The notes beneath the pieces are model-generated. The model made no database searches. It was not told the origin of the DNA and worked only from the letters and a program-made list of their open reading frames with translations. From positions 2,418,001 to 2,482,000 of the forward strand of contig WACJ01000516.1 of NCBI GenBank assembly GCA_008973525.1: DNA of 64,000 bases, in the 5' to 3' direction. This document shows positions 35,325 to 47,110 of the stretch, piece after piece. The position numbers were made by a program, and so were the translations under genes. The DNA comes from Stenopsyche tienmushanensis. Lineage: Eukaryota > Arthropoda > Insecta > Trichoptera > Stenopsychidae. The first letter of the stretch is position 1. Each line of letters starts with the position of its first letter.

Positions 35325-35422
35325 TTCTCGAGAATTATTTCTCGATAATTTCTCGAAAAATCACAAATATGCAAAATCGAGAATTATTATGTCTCGAGAA
35401 ATTTTCGAATTTCTCAAGAAAT
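35325..35422. repeat. Cluster of TCTCGA/TCGAGA words, candidate hAT terminus
   Basis: Within about 100 bases there are at least six copies of TTCTCGA or its complement (TTCTCGAGAA, TTCTCGATAA, TTCTCGAAAA, ATCGAGAATT, TCTCGAGAAATT), several nested as small palindromes. Dense variants of one palindromic word next to AGTGTTTC are a pattern seen at subterminal regions of some hAT elements. No partner end or transposase was found. Confidence 0.35.
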
Positions 35423-38296
35423 AGTAATAAGAAATAAAACAAAATTTATACGATTATTTTTGATACAAATACAACCGCTGCTATGTTTAAAAAGCGATTT
35501 TCAGCTAAATGTATTCATCCCGAACGTATTCGTTTCGCTATAAAAATATGCATACTCGGAAAACGTCGAGTCTAGTCGAAAGACCTTAATAGTTAATCCG
35601 GCGATAGCGATTTCAGCAAATTATATCCAAATTTTATGACGGTTGAAAGATTGTTTAGAATAGGATGTTTGTTGAATAGGTTGTTTGTCAACAAGTTGTT
35701 TGTAGTTTTAAGCTAAAACAGATGTTTGTTCATAATATAATTTACTTTGAAAGATGGAAATATTTCGTGATTCATAGATTTTTAACCAAAAAGAGAACTA
35801 GGATGTTCGATTCTTCCTTTCTACCACATATCTATCTCGACCAATCGATCAGTTTCTAATATATTTTGCGAAATTGCAAAAATTGCTAACAATGCTACAC
35901 TGATAACAGTAGAAGGTGTTTAAAAGTAGAAACGTTCAATGCATTTTTATTTTCAAAATGTATTATTGAAATGTAAATAAAATTTATTCGTTTACGAGAA
36001 AACGAATAATTACCGGTTGAGCAACAGAGGATGCTACTCATCGCCTTTTTTCTTCAGTGACAGGATCAGGTAGTTTTCTATCTGATGGAATAAATGTATT
36101 TTTAATGAAGGGAGCCATGTAGAAATTTAAGATAGAAGATCGGTATTTTAAATATCATTAATAAATTTGTACAGCAAAATTCCGCGTTATATTTGAATCG
36201 CGCTCGTATATATCTAAACTATTCGAATATTTTATTAATTTCATATTTGTTATTTGAATAATGATTTTACGAATATTTGGCGAATAAGTCCTATGCGTGC
36301 ATCTCCTACATAAATGCTTATTATATTTTAGGAAAGAATAAAATGTATGATATTTTAATTTGATAAAGTTGATGTAAATTGCAGTTGCATTGTATTATTT
36401 TTTTTATCATTAACCACAATACAACTGTAAAATTGCTACAAACACGACGTTAATGCCTCAAACATTAAAACAAGCACGATTCTGTCATAGAAACACGTCG
36501 ACACGCTTCCCTCATAATTTCAATGCATTACATCGTTCTTATTTATATCTGTAATTATGTTATGAAACCATAACAATGTCAATAGACAATGCCTTTAAAT
36601 TCAATGTTGTTTTGTACACAATAATATATTGTAATGCACAATGCCCTGTAATAATGCGCTTTTTCGGTGCGGCCTTGTTTTCAAGTTAGTGATTCTGTTC
36701 ATCATCTGATTGTGTGCAATATTAGGTCAATCGTTATTTTGATGCAAAGTGGTAATAGCATCACGACTTTAAATTGTGGGCATGCTTTTCATCGATTTTC
36801 AACACTGTTCAATCAATTCAATGATTATTATTCCAACAAGGTTCTGCGCATAATCTCGATTCTTCCTTTCGCCTTTTCTTCGCTTTTCCATCGATAACCT
36901 GTCATGATTTCGTGTCGATAATTTTTTATTGATCGATTTTCATCCATATATGATGGTATAATCGTAGTTAGAATCGTGTTTGCGTTTCGAATCGGATAAT
37001 CTTCAGCGAATTAATGCTATTTATTTTGAACTCCAATTTGTCGCAATTGAATAAACATTCACGCGTCATCGTACTGAAAATCGCAGAAAATCCGTAGTGA
37101 AAATCGCAGAAAATAAAATTTTGTCATCTCGTGAAAATAATATATATGTAGTATTATTTATTCATCGTGGAAAACTACATATATTATGGATAGCTTGAAA
37201 TTATCATATAATGATTTAAATTTACTCTAATTATCGAAGAATTTGCATACATCAACCATTCAGTCATTGATCGCACTGATTTAAATACCGTTAATCAGGA
37301 GAGCAATCATGTACTTAAGTCGACCCAGAACGATATATTTTAACATAATCAATGATTCTATCGTTTATATGAAATAAATACATCATAAAGTCTGTTCATC
37401 ACTATTTCTTAAACATAAATGAGAAACACTTTGCTGTATCATCCATTCCCTTTTTAAAAATATAGCTGGTGTAAAAAAATGATTTTAGCGCTAAATTATT
37501 CATGCAAAAAAAATCACTGTGTTATTATTTTTGAGTGCTGATTTTATTCGTCCATTTTAAAGCTTCATAAAACTGAATCAATTAGGTGTGAAGTCATCCG
37601 AATTGCGAGATAATTCGGACTAATGAACCAAAAAAATGCTTAAAACGCAAATTAACTCTCTATATATTAATGAATCAATAGAATATTAAAAGCCTGATAA
37701 TCGTCATTATTGAGACATTGTGTTTGATTCGTTGTTTTATAACTCCCATATATTTAACATTTCAAATGAAAATTGATGTATATTTTCTATTAGCATGAAA
37801 ATAGTTGTTAAAATATAATTTTTTTATGATCCTATATCCATTTTCAGACGTGGGTGATCTTTTTGGGATTTTTTCCCCAGTGATATGTCATTTTTATTGT
37901 CTCAGTGCTTTTTCATGCCAAATCTTAATCTGATTTTCTAAACTTGTTACTTGAATATGAACTAAAAATTATAACAACGCTGACTACGATATTGAATTAA
38001 TATTTCATTCAGGAACTATTGATAATTATCGAAATATATTTTTTTACATAATAAAAATAACTATTTTAGTGTATTTATCACTCGGTTCATCAAATTGCTT
38101 AAAAAAATGATAGATTGGAAATCTACACGTGGACAGATTAGAAGATTGTATTGTCTTTGTAGAAATATTTTTGTGATTGTAAGACTACGTCATAAAGATG
38201 TTATGATACTTTAGATTCTAATGACCCACATGAAAGAGCATCGAAATATGGAATGTGTTATCTATTTAAGATATGTGAATATAAAATTCCCTAATA

Positions 38297-38460
38297 TTAA
38301 TCCTTTACCTGCGGGAAGAAGTACCACGTGTAGAACACTTTACTACGTGATTAGAAATATAAGCGTTTTCACACCTTTCAAAGAGACAAATTTCCATTGA
38401 TGATATTTTCGTGTATCTTCGATGCTTTTAATTAACACTTTGTATGCGGGAGTTGTTGGC
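38297..38460 (+). mobile_element. Two solo piggyBac-type termini in tandem
   Basis: TTAA at 38,297-38,300 followed by TCCTTTACCTGCGGG, and TTAA at 38,432-38,435 followed by CACTTTGTATGCGGG. Both face the same way and share the CTTTR..TGCGGG core with the elements at 8.7 and 33.4 kb. Neither has a clear reversed partner. They may be remains of nested insertions. Confidence 0.35.
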
Positions 38461-38524
38461 TCGGTCGTGAATCGAACGTTATAATTTTTAAAGCTTACTT
38501 TAATACATATCTTTAATAAATATT

Positions 38525-38790
38525 TATAACGTACATTTACATCTTCCCAACAAATTTGGCGATATGACCGGGCTAGGAGAATATAGTGAATGTGCCATGA
38601 TCGTCTATTTAAACTGCCTCAATTTTTGGATCGTGTTTCGTACTAAGTCTGGCGTTATTGTTATGAAAAATTATTGCTCTTTTGTTGGCAAGTGTCTACC
38701 TTTTTTCTTCGATGGTTCTAGTTTATCTAATTTTTGGCAACAGACTTCTTTTATAACGGTTTTCTTCATTGGTAATAGCTAATTTCTTAG
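38525..38790 (-). pseudogene. mariner transposase relic, minus strand
   Basis: Minus-strand frames give VCCQKLDKLEPS then, with a frame shift, LANKRAIIFHNNNARLSTKH and, in another frame, AHSLYSPSPVISPNL. These correspond in order to the family's YCQQLDRL, the HxDNARPHT catalytic block and the HPPYSPDLAPSDYHL block. The catalytic Asp of HDNAR reads Asn here. N-terminal and C-terminal parts are missing. It is a separate copy from the plus-strand relic 200 bases away. Confidence 0.7.
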
Positions 38791-38939
38791 CGGTTCTTTT
38801 TCTAATATACAAAAGTGAGAAATGCAAATGTACATTCGCAGTTGTGGATTTAGCTCCGACAATTCCTTAGGAACTCATTAGCGAATTTTTACTTCACTGA
38901 GGGAAGTACTTTCAAGATTATCATTCAATATACAGAACT

Positions 38940-39560
38940 GAAATAAGATAAGTAGAACCCAAAATGGAATTAGAAGACTGTGTAAGGTGGATGTCGTCAC
39001 ACTGACTGCTGAAATCGAAAGTAATCCAACAGCAACTATTAAAAAAATATCGGCCAATCTCGGATACTCATGGTCGAGTGTTCAAAGATATCTGAAAAAA
39101 ATCGGGAAGGTGTGGAGACAAGGAAAATGGGAAAAAAGGAAGAACTTGTGCGACTGCATTAACGCATTCGAACAACTTCTAAAAATGGAATCCGAGACGC
39201 GGGATTCATGAGCACCTTAAACTGTTCGGGGATCCGGGATCTCGGGATTGGATTCCCTTATCACAATGCTTGCCTCCATACGGCGAAAATATCGAGGGAA
39301 AAAATAAACAGCCTTGGATGGAAGACAATTCGACATCCGTCTTATTCTGAAGACTTCGCTCCGTTGGATTTCCTAGATTCTTTTTAGATTTATGCAGCAT
39401 TATTTGTATGGGGAAAATTACTAAACAAACGATGAGATCAAAAATGGACATTTAGAATATTTTCGTTCAAAGCCCGTGATGTTTTATGACAGAGGTATTA
39501 AAATATCAGATAGGAGGAGAGAGGTTGTATCTAACGATGGAAATTACATTTTGTAATAAT
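38940..39560 (+). pseudogene. mariner transposase relic, plus strand, internally deleted
   Basis: The frame at 38987-39211 gives TAEIESNPTATIKKISANLG, then YSWSSVQRYLKKIGKVWRQG and KWEKRKN, which is the second helix-turn-helix of the mariner DNA-binding domain with its linker. Shortly after a stop, other frames give YHNACLHTAKISREKINSLG and HPSYSEDFAPLDF (the HDNARPHTA and HPPYSPDLAPSD blocks) and then FRSKPVMFYDRGIK and SNDGNYIL at the C-terminus. The segment with the first catalytic Asp is deleted and the Asp of HDNAR reads His. I could not define inverted ends. Confidence 0.85.
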
Positions 39561-40884
39561 ATGTTGAAAATAATATGAGCATTCAAATCTTTCATTTAAA
39601 AAACGAAAATCTTTATGGGTACATCTTATATATTCGTTAGTTGTAGTGATTTTTACTTGAGTGTATTTTGTTTTACGCGGTATGAAATTTCGCCCGCTTA
39701 AAATGTGTTAAGCTATTCGGAATTCGCACGTAAATTTATTTTTTAAGCAATCGATACGTTTGTGTATTTTGTTAGTTCTGCATTAATTTTCATACATTTT
39801 AAGGCACAAGTTAATTGCGACTTGCTCGAGGTCCGGTTTGCATTACTAATTACTATCATAAACTGTGCGCAATGTCGGTGAATATTAGTGTATTTATTTT
39901 GATTGGAAACGTATTGGATATTTTAATATATACCTCGGACGAGGTTCGATTTTAAGAAAAACACGCTGTTTGTATTATTGTAGATTTATTTGTAAATTGA
40001 GAATGCGTTGATTGCGTTAAAATGTGTATGAAAGTCGATTGGATTTATTTATTTTTGTATGATTTGGATATTGGCGAAGCGACGTCTTTCTTTCATCATT
40101 CGTTCGAGCAACGATTTGTCAAACGAAACTAAACAAGTCAGTCGGTTGCGGACGTTGGCGTTTAGTGGTCGTGTGCTGCTCGCAAGCGCTGTTCAAGAAT
40201 ACGCAGAAGAGTGTTGGCAAATTCTTGTAATGTTATCATAAATCTTCAGTGATTAAATTTTTAAACAGTGATGAACTGCGATTGATATTTTCCAACGATA
40301 ATTGGCATCCATAGGAGGCCGATGATATAAATTTGTATTGTTTCAACACACAAGAAGTAAACACGCGTTGACACATGGTGTTTTGTTAATTCTGTGATAT
40401 GTAAATATTCAATGAAAATTCTTGGACGCTGCATTAGAATACATTTCGTGTCGACTGGTTTTGTTATCGACTGGAAATTCTCGGAAAAGCGCGAAAACAG
40501 CACCGCCTAGCGGTGGCTCTACAAATCGAATTATTTGGATGTATTTATATGTAAGTACATATTTTTTTACTATTTTCGCATTGCGTTGACATTTTTTTTT
40601 TATATATATTAACAATCGGAAAAATACAAATTCTTCAGATGTTAATAATTGTTTGCACTAAATAATAGTGTTTGAAAGAATCCACAGCGAGTGTAGTAGT
40701 TCAGTTCACCTACGTGATTACCGTTACCACTGTGTTAAACTTCCTACACTCATTTTTCTTTTCGCTGGATCGCTAAAAAATAGACTACTTGGAAACAATG
40801 ATGATGCAGACACGCTTGAATTTAATTTTTTTATTATTTTTCCTTTTCAGTTTGAAATTTGTTACGATAAATCGTTTATATTTG
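39561..40884. other. Anonymous DNA, no gene seen
   Basis: The short frame at 40059-40241 and its relatively CG-richer surroundings have no recognised motif. Nothing else is supportable. Confidence 0.55.
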
Positions 40885-41180
40885 CAACAAGTTCCAAATG
40901 AAACTCGGAGGTTATGATGCTACCTTCAATATCGATGCGAATGAAGAGGTGAATGTATGATACAGACGATATGGATGTAACCCCTTCCTGTGAATATGTA
41001 TACTGAAGAGACCCATAGTTCTGCAGTGGACTGTTTGTGGCTGCACTATGATGATATCTAAAAAAAATCTCAAACATCCATGGAAGCAAACAATTCTAAC
41101 TATCAAAAATCGAATTCCCTATCAAAAAGGCTCTTCGACACTAACACCTAGATGGCCTGCCCGCTGGGTGAGCGTTCACT
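40885..41180 (+). repeat. Repeat A, copy 7 (tail) plus a second tail fragment
   Basis: AAACTCGGAGGTTATGATGC, CTTCAATATCGATGCGAATG, GGTGAATGTATGATACAGAC, AGTTCTGCAGTGGACTGTTT and GTGGCTGCACTATGATGAT (to about 41,055) form a well-preserved tail. About 65 bases later a second piece of the same repeat, CTCTTCGACACTAACACC with CCCGCTGGGTGAGCGTTCAC (41,122-41,180), is present in the same direction, so two copies or a partial duplication are juxtaposed. Confidence 0.75.
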
Positions 41181-42219
41181 TTTGATGATTTCCACGAATT
41201 TGCCCGCTCTAACTTATCGATGATGGTACGCTTTTCAAACGACGTTCCATGACCCTCGATTGGATTCAGTGTAACAATTTTTTTTTGGTCTCATCAAAGA
41301 AACAAAATACGTTCTATGACACCTTCTGCCTTGATTGATGTAATTCAAATTTGCCTTTTATTTTCGTTCGAATGAAATCCTTCGTTCTGAAATACGACTT
41401 CCGCATTGTGACTCGGCCACTTTTTTGTTTCGACGTTTCTATATTTCTGTGCAGCTTAGCGCACCATGTGAATGAGGTCGAATATTCTCCAAATTGCTTC
41501 ACAAAATCGTTTGACACTGTCGTCGGACGCGTGAGAGTTGCTCAAAAACATAAAAAAAAGATGGATTATAAACACTCTTCGGTTGCATGGAATTTCGCCA
41601 ATGTAGCGAAGTGTATTGAGCAGATGTGGTGGAAAAAATAATCAATGGTTCACGCGGAAGTTTAACGACCCAAAAAAGTTTGAGTTCATTTTTTACCAAA
41701 GCACTTCATCGAGTTTATGTATGATTTTAAGATTTATGTTATGCTTAGCGAATTTTTGTTTTTTATTTCATCCATTTACCTGGACTTTCGTTCGTATTTC
41801 GCCTCACCGTATGTCCTGCCCACCATAATAGCTGATGATACAACATATGTATCATGCTACATCACTATTCTCTGATGGTGCAGCCCATGCATTATTTTGT
41901 TTTTTGGCTAAATTATAGAGATTCGCAACTTTACAGGTATACGTTTAGCATTCATTTTACATGATGATGATTTGAAAGGATATCAATCCGTGTTCATTTG
42001 ACGCTTAAAATCATTGACCATACTTTTAGATGGCCGACGAGTTTTTGATTTTCTATTTTGCACATCATTAACCTTTGACAATATCTCTTACAATGATAGA
42101 TGATTCAGATAACGGAAGATGACGTTGATTTCTTCTTTCTCTTCATTCTCTCCTTTTTGAATTAGTTATGTGGAATTTTATTATTTTATACTTGTTACGG
42201 TATTGTCAACATTTTGTTA
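41181..42219. other. Anonymous DNA, no gene seen
   Basis: Frames of 66-96 aa at 41,314-41,699 overlap on both strands and have no motif I recognise. TTAACCTTTGAC at about 42,069 could be a worn piggyBac end belonging to the relic that follows, which is only a guess. Confidence 0.45.
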
Positions 42220-42600
42220 TTATTTTTTATCGCATCGATTAATCCTATGTGTGTGATTTTTCATAAAACAATTGCCAAAATGTATGCCCGGCTTGTCGGG
42301 GCAAGTATTACAATAATATATAGTTTGATGACTTTTCCGGCTTTCTTTATTTGAGAACAGACTTTGCAATTCTTCTCCTGTTAGAATATTATGCAGCTTT
42401 CCATTCAAGCGGAAGTTGAACATGCTGTCCGATTCGTGGTTATGGACTAATTTCAGATAAGAAAATCTTATAGATATTTGAAGAGGTGTCATGTTACATT
42501 TCATATGAAATATACAGAGAGCATAGGGGCCCACTTAAAAGGCATTAAACGTAAACAGTTATTGCCACGCATTGAGTTTCCGCTTTAAACCGAGTGGTGA
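42220..42600 (-). pseudogene. piggyBac-type transposase relic, C-terminal cysteine-rich part
   Basis: A 104-codon minus-strand frame ends in TIYYCNTCPDKPGIHFGNCF then MKNHTHR. This matches the C-terminal cysteine-rich motif of piggyBac-like transposases (CxxC...YxCxxCPxKPxLxxxxCFxxYHT), which binds DNA at the element ends. The first CxxC pair of the motif appears in another frame just upstream as NCKVCSQIKKAGK, so a frame break separates the two halves. The catalytic domain further upstream is not recognisable. A tentative assignment would also allow another transposase with the same cysteine-rich tail. Confidence 0.6.
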
Positions 42601-45600
42601 GCGAGAGTCACCTTTGTTATTAGACGTAGGCGATCATCATAGGATTTTTTTCCTACCTATAATTTAACTAGGATAGAATGACATTCAATTTTAGACAGGG
42701 CTGGATTTATGAATGCTTTCCGAAATTATCTTTTTTTTTAAATTAAATTTATAGTTGAAATTTTTAAATGCAGGTTTACAGGTATATTCTGGAGCTGAAA
42801 ATCACTATGAACCCGAATTTTAAGGCTGTAATAAATGGCATCATCGAACATTTGTTGTAAACAAGCTGATGAATCCAGAATGATGAGGTGCCTGAAATGG
42901 AACTATTATTAATTATTTTCATAAAAACCTGCGTACGTCATCTGTCATTTGTTTGTCGTTCTGTTTATTTGATCAAGTGTTTGCAATGTGGGTTAGATAT
43001 CAGACTCATATTATAAAGCTTCTAGTTTAAATTCAGGTTGTTAAGATCGAATGTATTAATATTCATTGATTATTGGATCTCAAAAAGTATATACATAAGA
43101 GCGATTAATAAAGACCCCTACGAATAACTGAGTTTGCTGCGAAAATTCTAATATTTAAAAATAATGATAATTTCGGATGGAATGGACGCTAAACGGATGG
43201 ACGGAAAACTACAACATAAAAAAATAATAGACTCCTATGGAGATCGCCTATATTCGATAAAGGATATGGCACCTTAAGATGTAGAAGGATGTTTTCGTGG
43301 AAACGCTCCGAAAATGGTCAGTACTGGATGAAAATTTAGAAACCTCTTTATACAAAATTAAACTAATCATGTTTTTAAACAATTGTGTTGAATTTTGGGA
43401 TATTCAAGTCGGTTTCAGTCAATTGTTAAGGGATGATATTAAACCGTACGTCATTTGATTCGATGGAAGACTCCGCACGCACCGCTCTAATAGCACCAAT
43501 CATGTCTGCCCAATTTGGAATACTCTCACTATCAGAACCTCTTGTCTGTCTTGCCAAGAAAAACAGTAATAATTGGTTTGACTTTTGTGTTTCTGGGTTA
43601 AATTTTCGACGTTTATTATTTTTGTCACCTTGACATTTATTGTTTTTCTCCACCCGGACATGTGTGGTTAATACTGCGCGATTATTCCACGCGCATACAC
43701 AATAACTATCGCGAAATTTCAAATGGAAAAAACATCATCCATAATGACTTTTTGCTTTCGTTCGCGGAGGACGTGCGGATGTAATACCCATTAATGATCC
43801 GTTGCAAATGAATGCGATTCTCCGACTTTTATTTCTCTTTGTTTGTTTCCGTTTTTATCGGCGCATTGTGCAAAAATATTGAAAATAGACTTAACGAGCT
43901 CTCATGAATAAATATTGAATAATCACAATAACAACTTAATTACAATTCCACATTACAATGACACCGTATTTTCCGCCATTGTGATTAGTCATCGTCTGTC
44001 CAAATATCATCACCATCGTTCGCGTTCCAAGCAAACGTCTGGGCATATTTTCGAATAAATAAAACACAATGGTGTTTTCCTTCTTCATCATATTTATAGA
44101 CATTAAATATCAAAAAGAAGAAGAAAAAAACAACTATATAAATGCGTGAAAATTACACGTAGGAGCCTTTGATATGGCTGCGTAAATATAAAAGCTATCC
44201 TTTCCTCCTACAAAGTTTTTAAATGAGAAAAGTTTTAATGTATACCCATATATTTCATGTCCTATCTTTTGTGTGTACATTATCAAACGGAATACGATTC
44301 CTCTTATTGATTAGCATGTACAAATTTTTATGTCTCCCATGTGTGCCGAGTTATTTAAACTTTTAATGCGATCAGAGCATTTAAATACCTTTGAAGTTTG
44401 GTTGGCCAAATTGTTCCAGGACGACGGTTTATTGTATAAGGATAAGATGTACCTTTGTGTTTTCCCTCTCGCATCGATATTGTTTCAAAGTCTGTGCAAA
44501 TCTTATTACATACCCGGAATACATATTTCATTGTCCTCATCGCACGGTAACGATAAACATCTTTATTGAACTTTCACTCCATCGATCCTATTTACCATTT
44601 GATCTTGAACTATTTGTCATATTTCATGAGCAGATATTTTATAACGATACAAATTTATATTGAAAATTATTCACAAGCCGCCAACACAGGTACAATATTC
44701 AGCCTCATTCATATTCTTTTATTCTACATTTGGTAATACATATTTACATTTAAGCAATTTTTGTTCATCCTGAGTCTTCTACAAGTCATTCAGGTTCAGA
44801 CATTCTGTGTCCTTGTTGATTTCATCAGTCAACTTAATTGAGGGCTTTCAACAGATCTGCTTTCGTTTGGCCCCAATTCAAAGATTTGAGAAATTCATAT
44901 AGGCGATATCAGTTCGAAAGACGTCGTACATGTCCATGATCTCCAAATTTGTTATCATTTGCTCAACAACCAAGATTTTGTCTCGATGAAGGCCTATACT
45001 TTCTTATTACTATCAAATAGTTTTGTGTGATTTCAGTTTTTTTTTAAATTCAGCTAAATTCAATATGTTTTTTGTTGATTCACAATCTATCAAATTTTAC
45101 TTTCAAGTAAAGTTCTCCATGTAAATTATTCAATAGGTTCATTATCAATACGTAAATTTTATGGCCGTAAAAAGTATTTTCTCATTGATTATGAATTACG
45201 AATGAAGTAATTTCTTGGAATTTTATACCTCAACGCAACTTTTTTGTGAGATTGTTTTATGCATATTTTAAGTTTTATTCGTTTTTAAATATTCATTTGG
45301 AAAAATGATTTCATCGTTAAAGGGTAAAGCTTCACATAGGACTTAATTAACTTAGCTCGACATTATTCAAATCGTTCTTTACCACAGTACTCCAAGAGTG
45401 TTTTTCAATTAAATCGCCGCGGTTGCTGTGAGCAATTTTTCAGTATTTTATCTATTTATAATATTTCATCAACCAAATTTACAAAAGCGAAAGTGCTCAT
45501 AAATAAAAATTTGATGGACAACCCTATTTAATAATTGATCTTTCTCATTGAATTGAGAATTGAGGTGTAATATTGTTGTTGTAATATGAAGATGACAATA

Positions 45601-45813
45601 TTTGCAATATATAGGAACACTGAATTCGCTCTATTTTTACTCTGTTCATCTTCATTTTTATAATATTTTCATTCTAAAATATTAACATAAGCTTAAATCA
45701 AAACTTTTTTTAAAATTAATATTACATATTATTATATTTAATAATTGGGTTGCGGGCGTAAACGCAAACATAGAGTAGCAAATTCTCCGATAATTTTTAA
45801 GAAATAAATTCTC
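42601..45813. other. Anonymous A+T-rich DNA; one weak frame inside
   Basis: Other than the frame at 43,426-43,722 nothing protein-like is seen. Frames at 44,330-44,663 overlap on both strands and have no motif. Confidence 0.5.
43426..43722 (-). CDS. 98-codon minus-strand frame, possible exon
   Basis: The last 40 codons, QTRGSDSESIPNWADMIGAI and then RAVRAESSIESNDVRF, have a protein-like composition and less A/T bias than the flanks. Immediately before them on that strand TTACTGTTTTTCTTGGCAAG makes a fair splice acceptor, so an exon beginning at about 43,547 and reading downward is possible. There is no family I recognise. The first half is rich in K and N and is probably intron-like. Confidence 0.25.
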   Translation of the reverse strand: MKFRDSYCVCAWNNRAVLTTHVRVEKNNKCQGDKNNKRRKFNPETQKSNQLLLFFLARQTRGSDSESIPNWADMIGAIRAVRAESSIESNDVRFNIIP

Positions 45814-45959
45814 TTAACACTGAGTTTACGGGCGTTTCTTGAATACCTATATCTATGAGCACCCGTAAAATTGACGGATAAATATAATAAATTATTAATA
45901 AGTAAAAAGTTTTTTTTTAAATTATCACGGAAACGATAACAATAATATTATCGGTATAG

Positions 45960-46245
45960 GATAATCATATTTATTGAGCACATTTTTTACAAATACACTC
46001 AAATCTCTTTTTATGCAATTTCGAAGTTATGCGGGGTTTTTTTGAAGCATTTTTTTTTATTTCATAAAGAGTACGTATTGTGATATTTTGGATAAAATAG
46101 GAAATAAATCATTAACCCTAATCGAAATTGGGAAAAAATAGATTTTTTAGGTTTAGATTTTTTAAAAAATGAGTTTCGACTTTTAAAAATACATTCTCCA
46201 AAGGAATTTCCATAATTCCAACTACTGACAGAGATTTTTTTTTAG
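45960..46245 (-). repeat. Dispersed repeat R1, copy 2 (inside the piggyBac-like element)
   Basis: Read on the minus strand, AGTTGGAATTATGGAAATTC then TTTGGAGAATGTATTTTTA, TTAATGATTTATTTCCTATT and GCATAACTTCGAAATTGCAT align in order with 168-480 of this window. It sits between the end of the transposase relic and the left terminus, as an untranslated region would. Confidence 0.65.
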
Positions 46246-46589
46246 TTAGGGACTATAGTGACATCTTTACTAATTATGTATTATATTGTTTGAAAGAGAA
46301 AATTTACAAATATCAATGATGACATTGACACTGGGTATACTATTTCTTTCGAAAAAAAGGGCGATTTCATATCGAAAATCGCAACGAAAATTTAAAATAA
46401 TTAGTATTTCTCTAGTGGATATCTGGCATTTGAGATGCCAGAGGTCAGACATCCTTAAAATTTTACCAATGATTCAAGACATCCTTTAAATATTATTTTT
46501 TAACTGCCTTATTGTTTTTCTGTTTCTTTATTTACTTTTTTATGCGATTTTGGATATATTTTATATGGCTGTTTCAAAGTTATACGGTT

Positions 46590-47110
46590 TTTAAAATCCA
46601 CGGAATGCATCTTCATTTTTTCGTATGTAAGTCGTCACAGTTTTTTTTATGTGATTTTTTTTGTGCGATTTTCCGCGGAACGTATCTACCGCACAAAAAA
46701 GTATATACTGAATTTTGTTTGTGCATATTTTGTATGTGTTCTTTTTACAATAAATACAACAATTATTGCTTCTATTTTTTTGCAGTAGCCCCCTTGGCAA
46801 CTTTTTCGCACTTCTGGCGTTGAAATCTTTGGCAAATGTTCTCCTTATTTTCTCCAGATAATTCCTCGGCTAAACTAAATATGACCTTTCTGGATATTTT
46901 TGGGTCGGTACACTCTGTATATAATATTCACGCGTTTATCGCTGCCAAATCTAATACATATATCGAAAAGAACTTGAAGGGGCAATCGTAAACTCTCCGC
47001 TTTAACACTATATTTGCATGCCATTTGGTCAACGACATCCACACCAAACATTCGTTTTATTATAAAAAGTAATGATTTCTGGAACACGTTTATAATTGTC
47101 TTCTACTTGT
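46590..47110 (-). pseudogene. piggyBac-like transposase relic
   Basis: On the minus strand one frame reads EIITFYNKT and, after a frame shift of a few bases, GVDVVDQMACKYSVKAESLR. The family signature here is YNxxKGGVDxxDQM, whose two Asp are a catalytic residue and its neighbour; both are kept. Downstream NNCCIYCKKNTYKICTNK corresponds to the C-terminal cysteine-rich motif with some cysteines lost. Upstream parts with the other catalytic Asp residues are deleted or unrecognisable. Stops and shifts separate all pieces. Inactive. Confidence 0.8.

Larger units (their letters stand above)
34450..38296. other. Anonymous A+T-rich DNA, no gene seen
   Basis: No recognised coding sequence. Two structural oddities (34,696 and 35,325) are listed separately. 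A tandem duplication of GTGAAAATCGCAGAAAAT-like sequence lies at about 37,075-37,112. Confidence 0.6.

Noticed and set aside
41314..41699. Overlapping frames of 66-96 codons on both strands
   Set aside because: No recognised domain, low information content and mutual overlap; most likely chance.
44330..44663. Overlapping 79- and 90-codon plus-strand frames
   Set aside because: Both open together with a minus-strand frame; no motif and A/T-driven composition.
46512..46823. 103-codon plus-strand frame rich in F, C and Y
   Set aside because: It is antisense to the piggyBac transposase relic on the minus strand.
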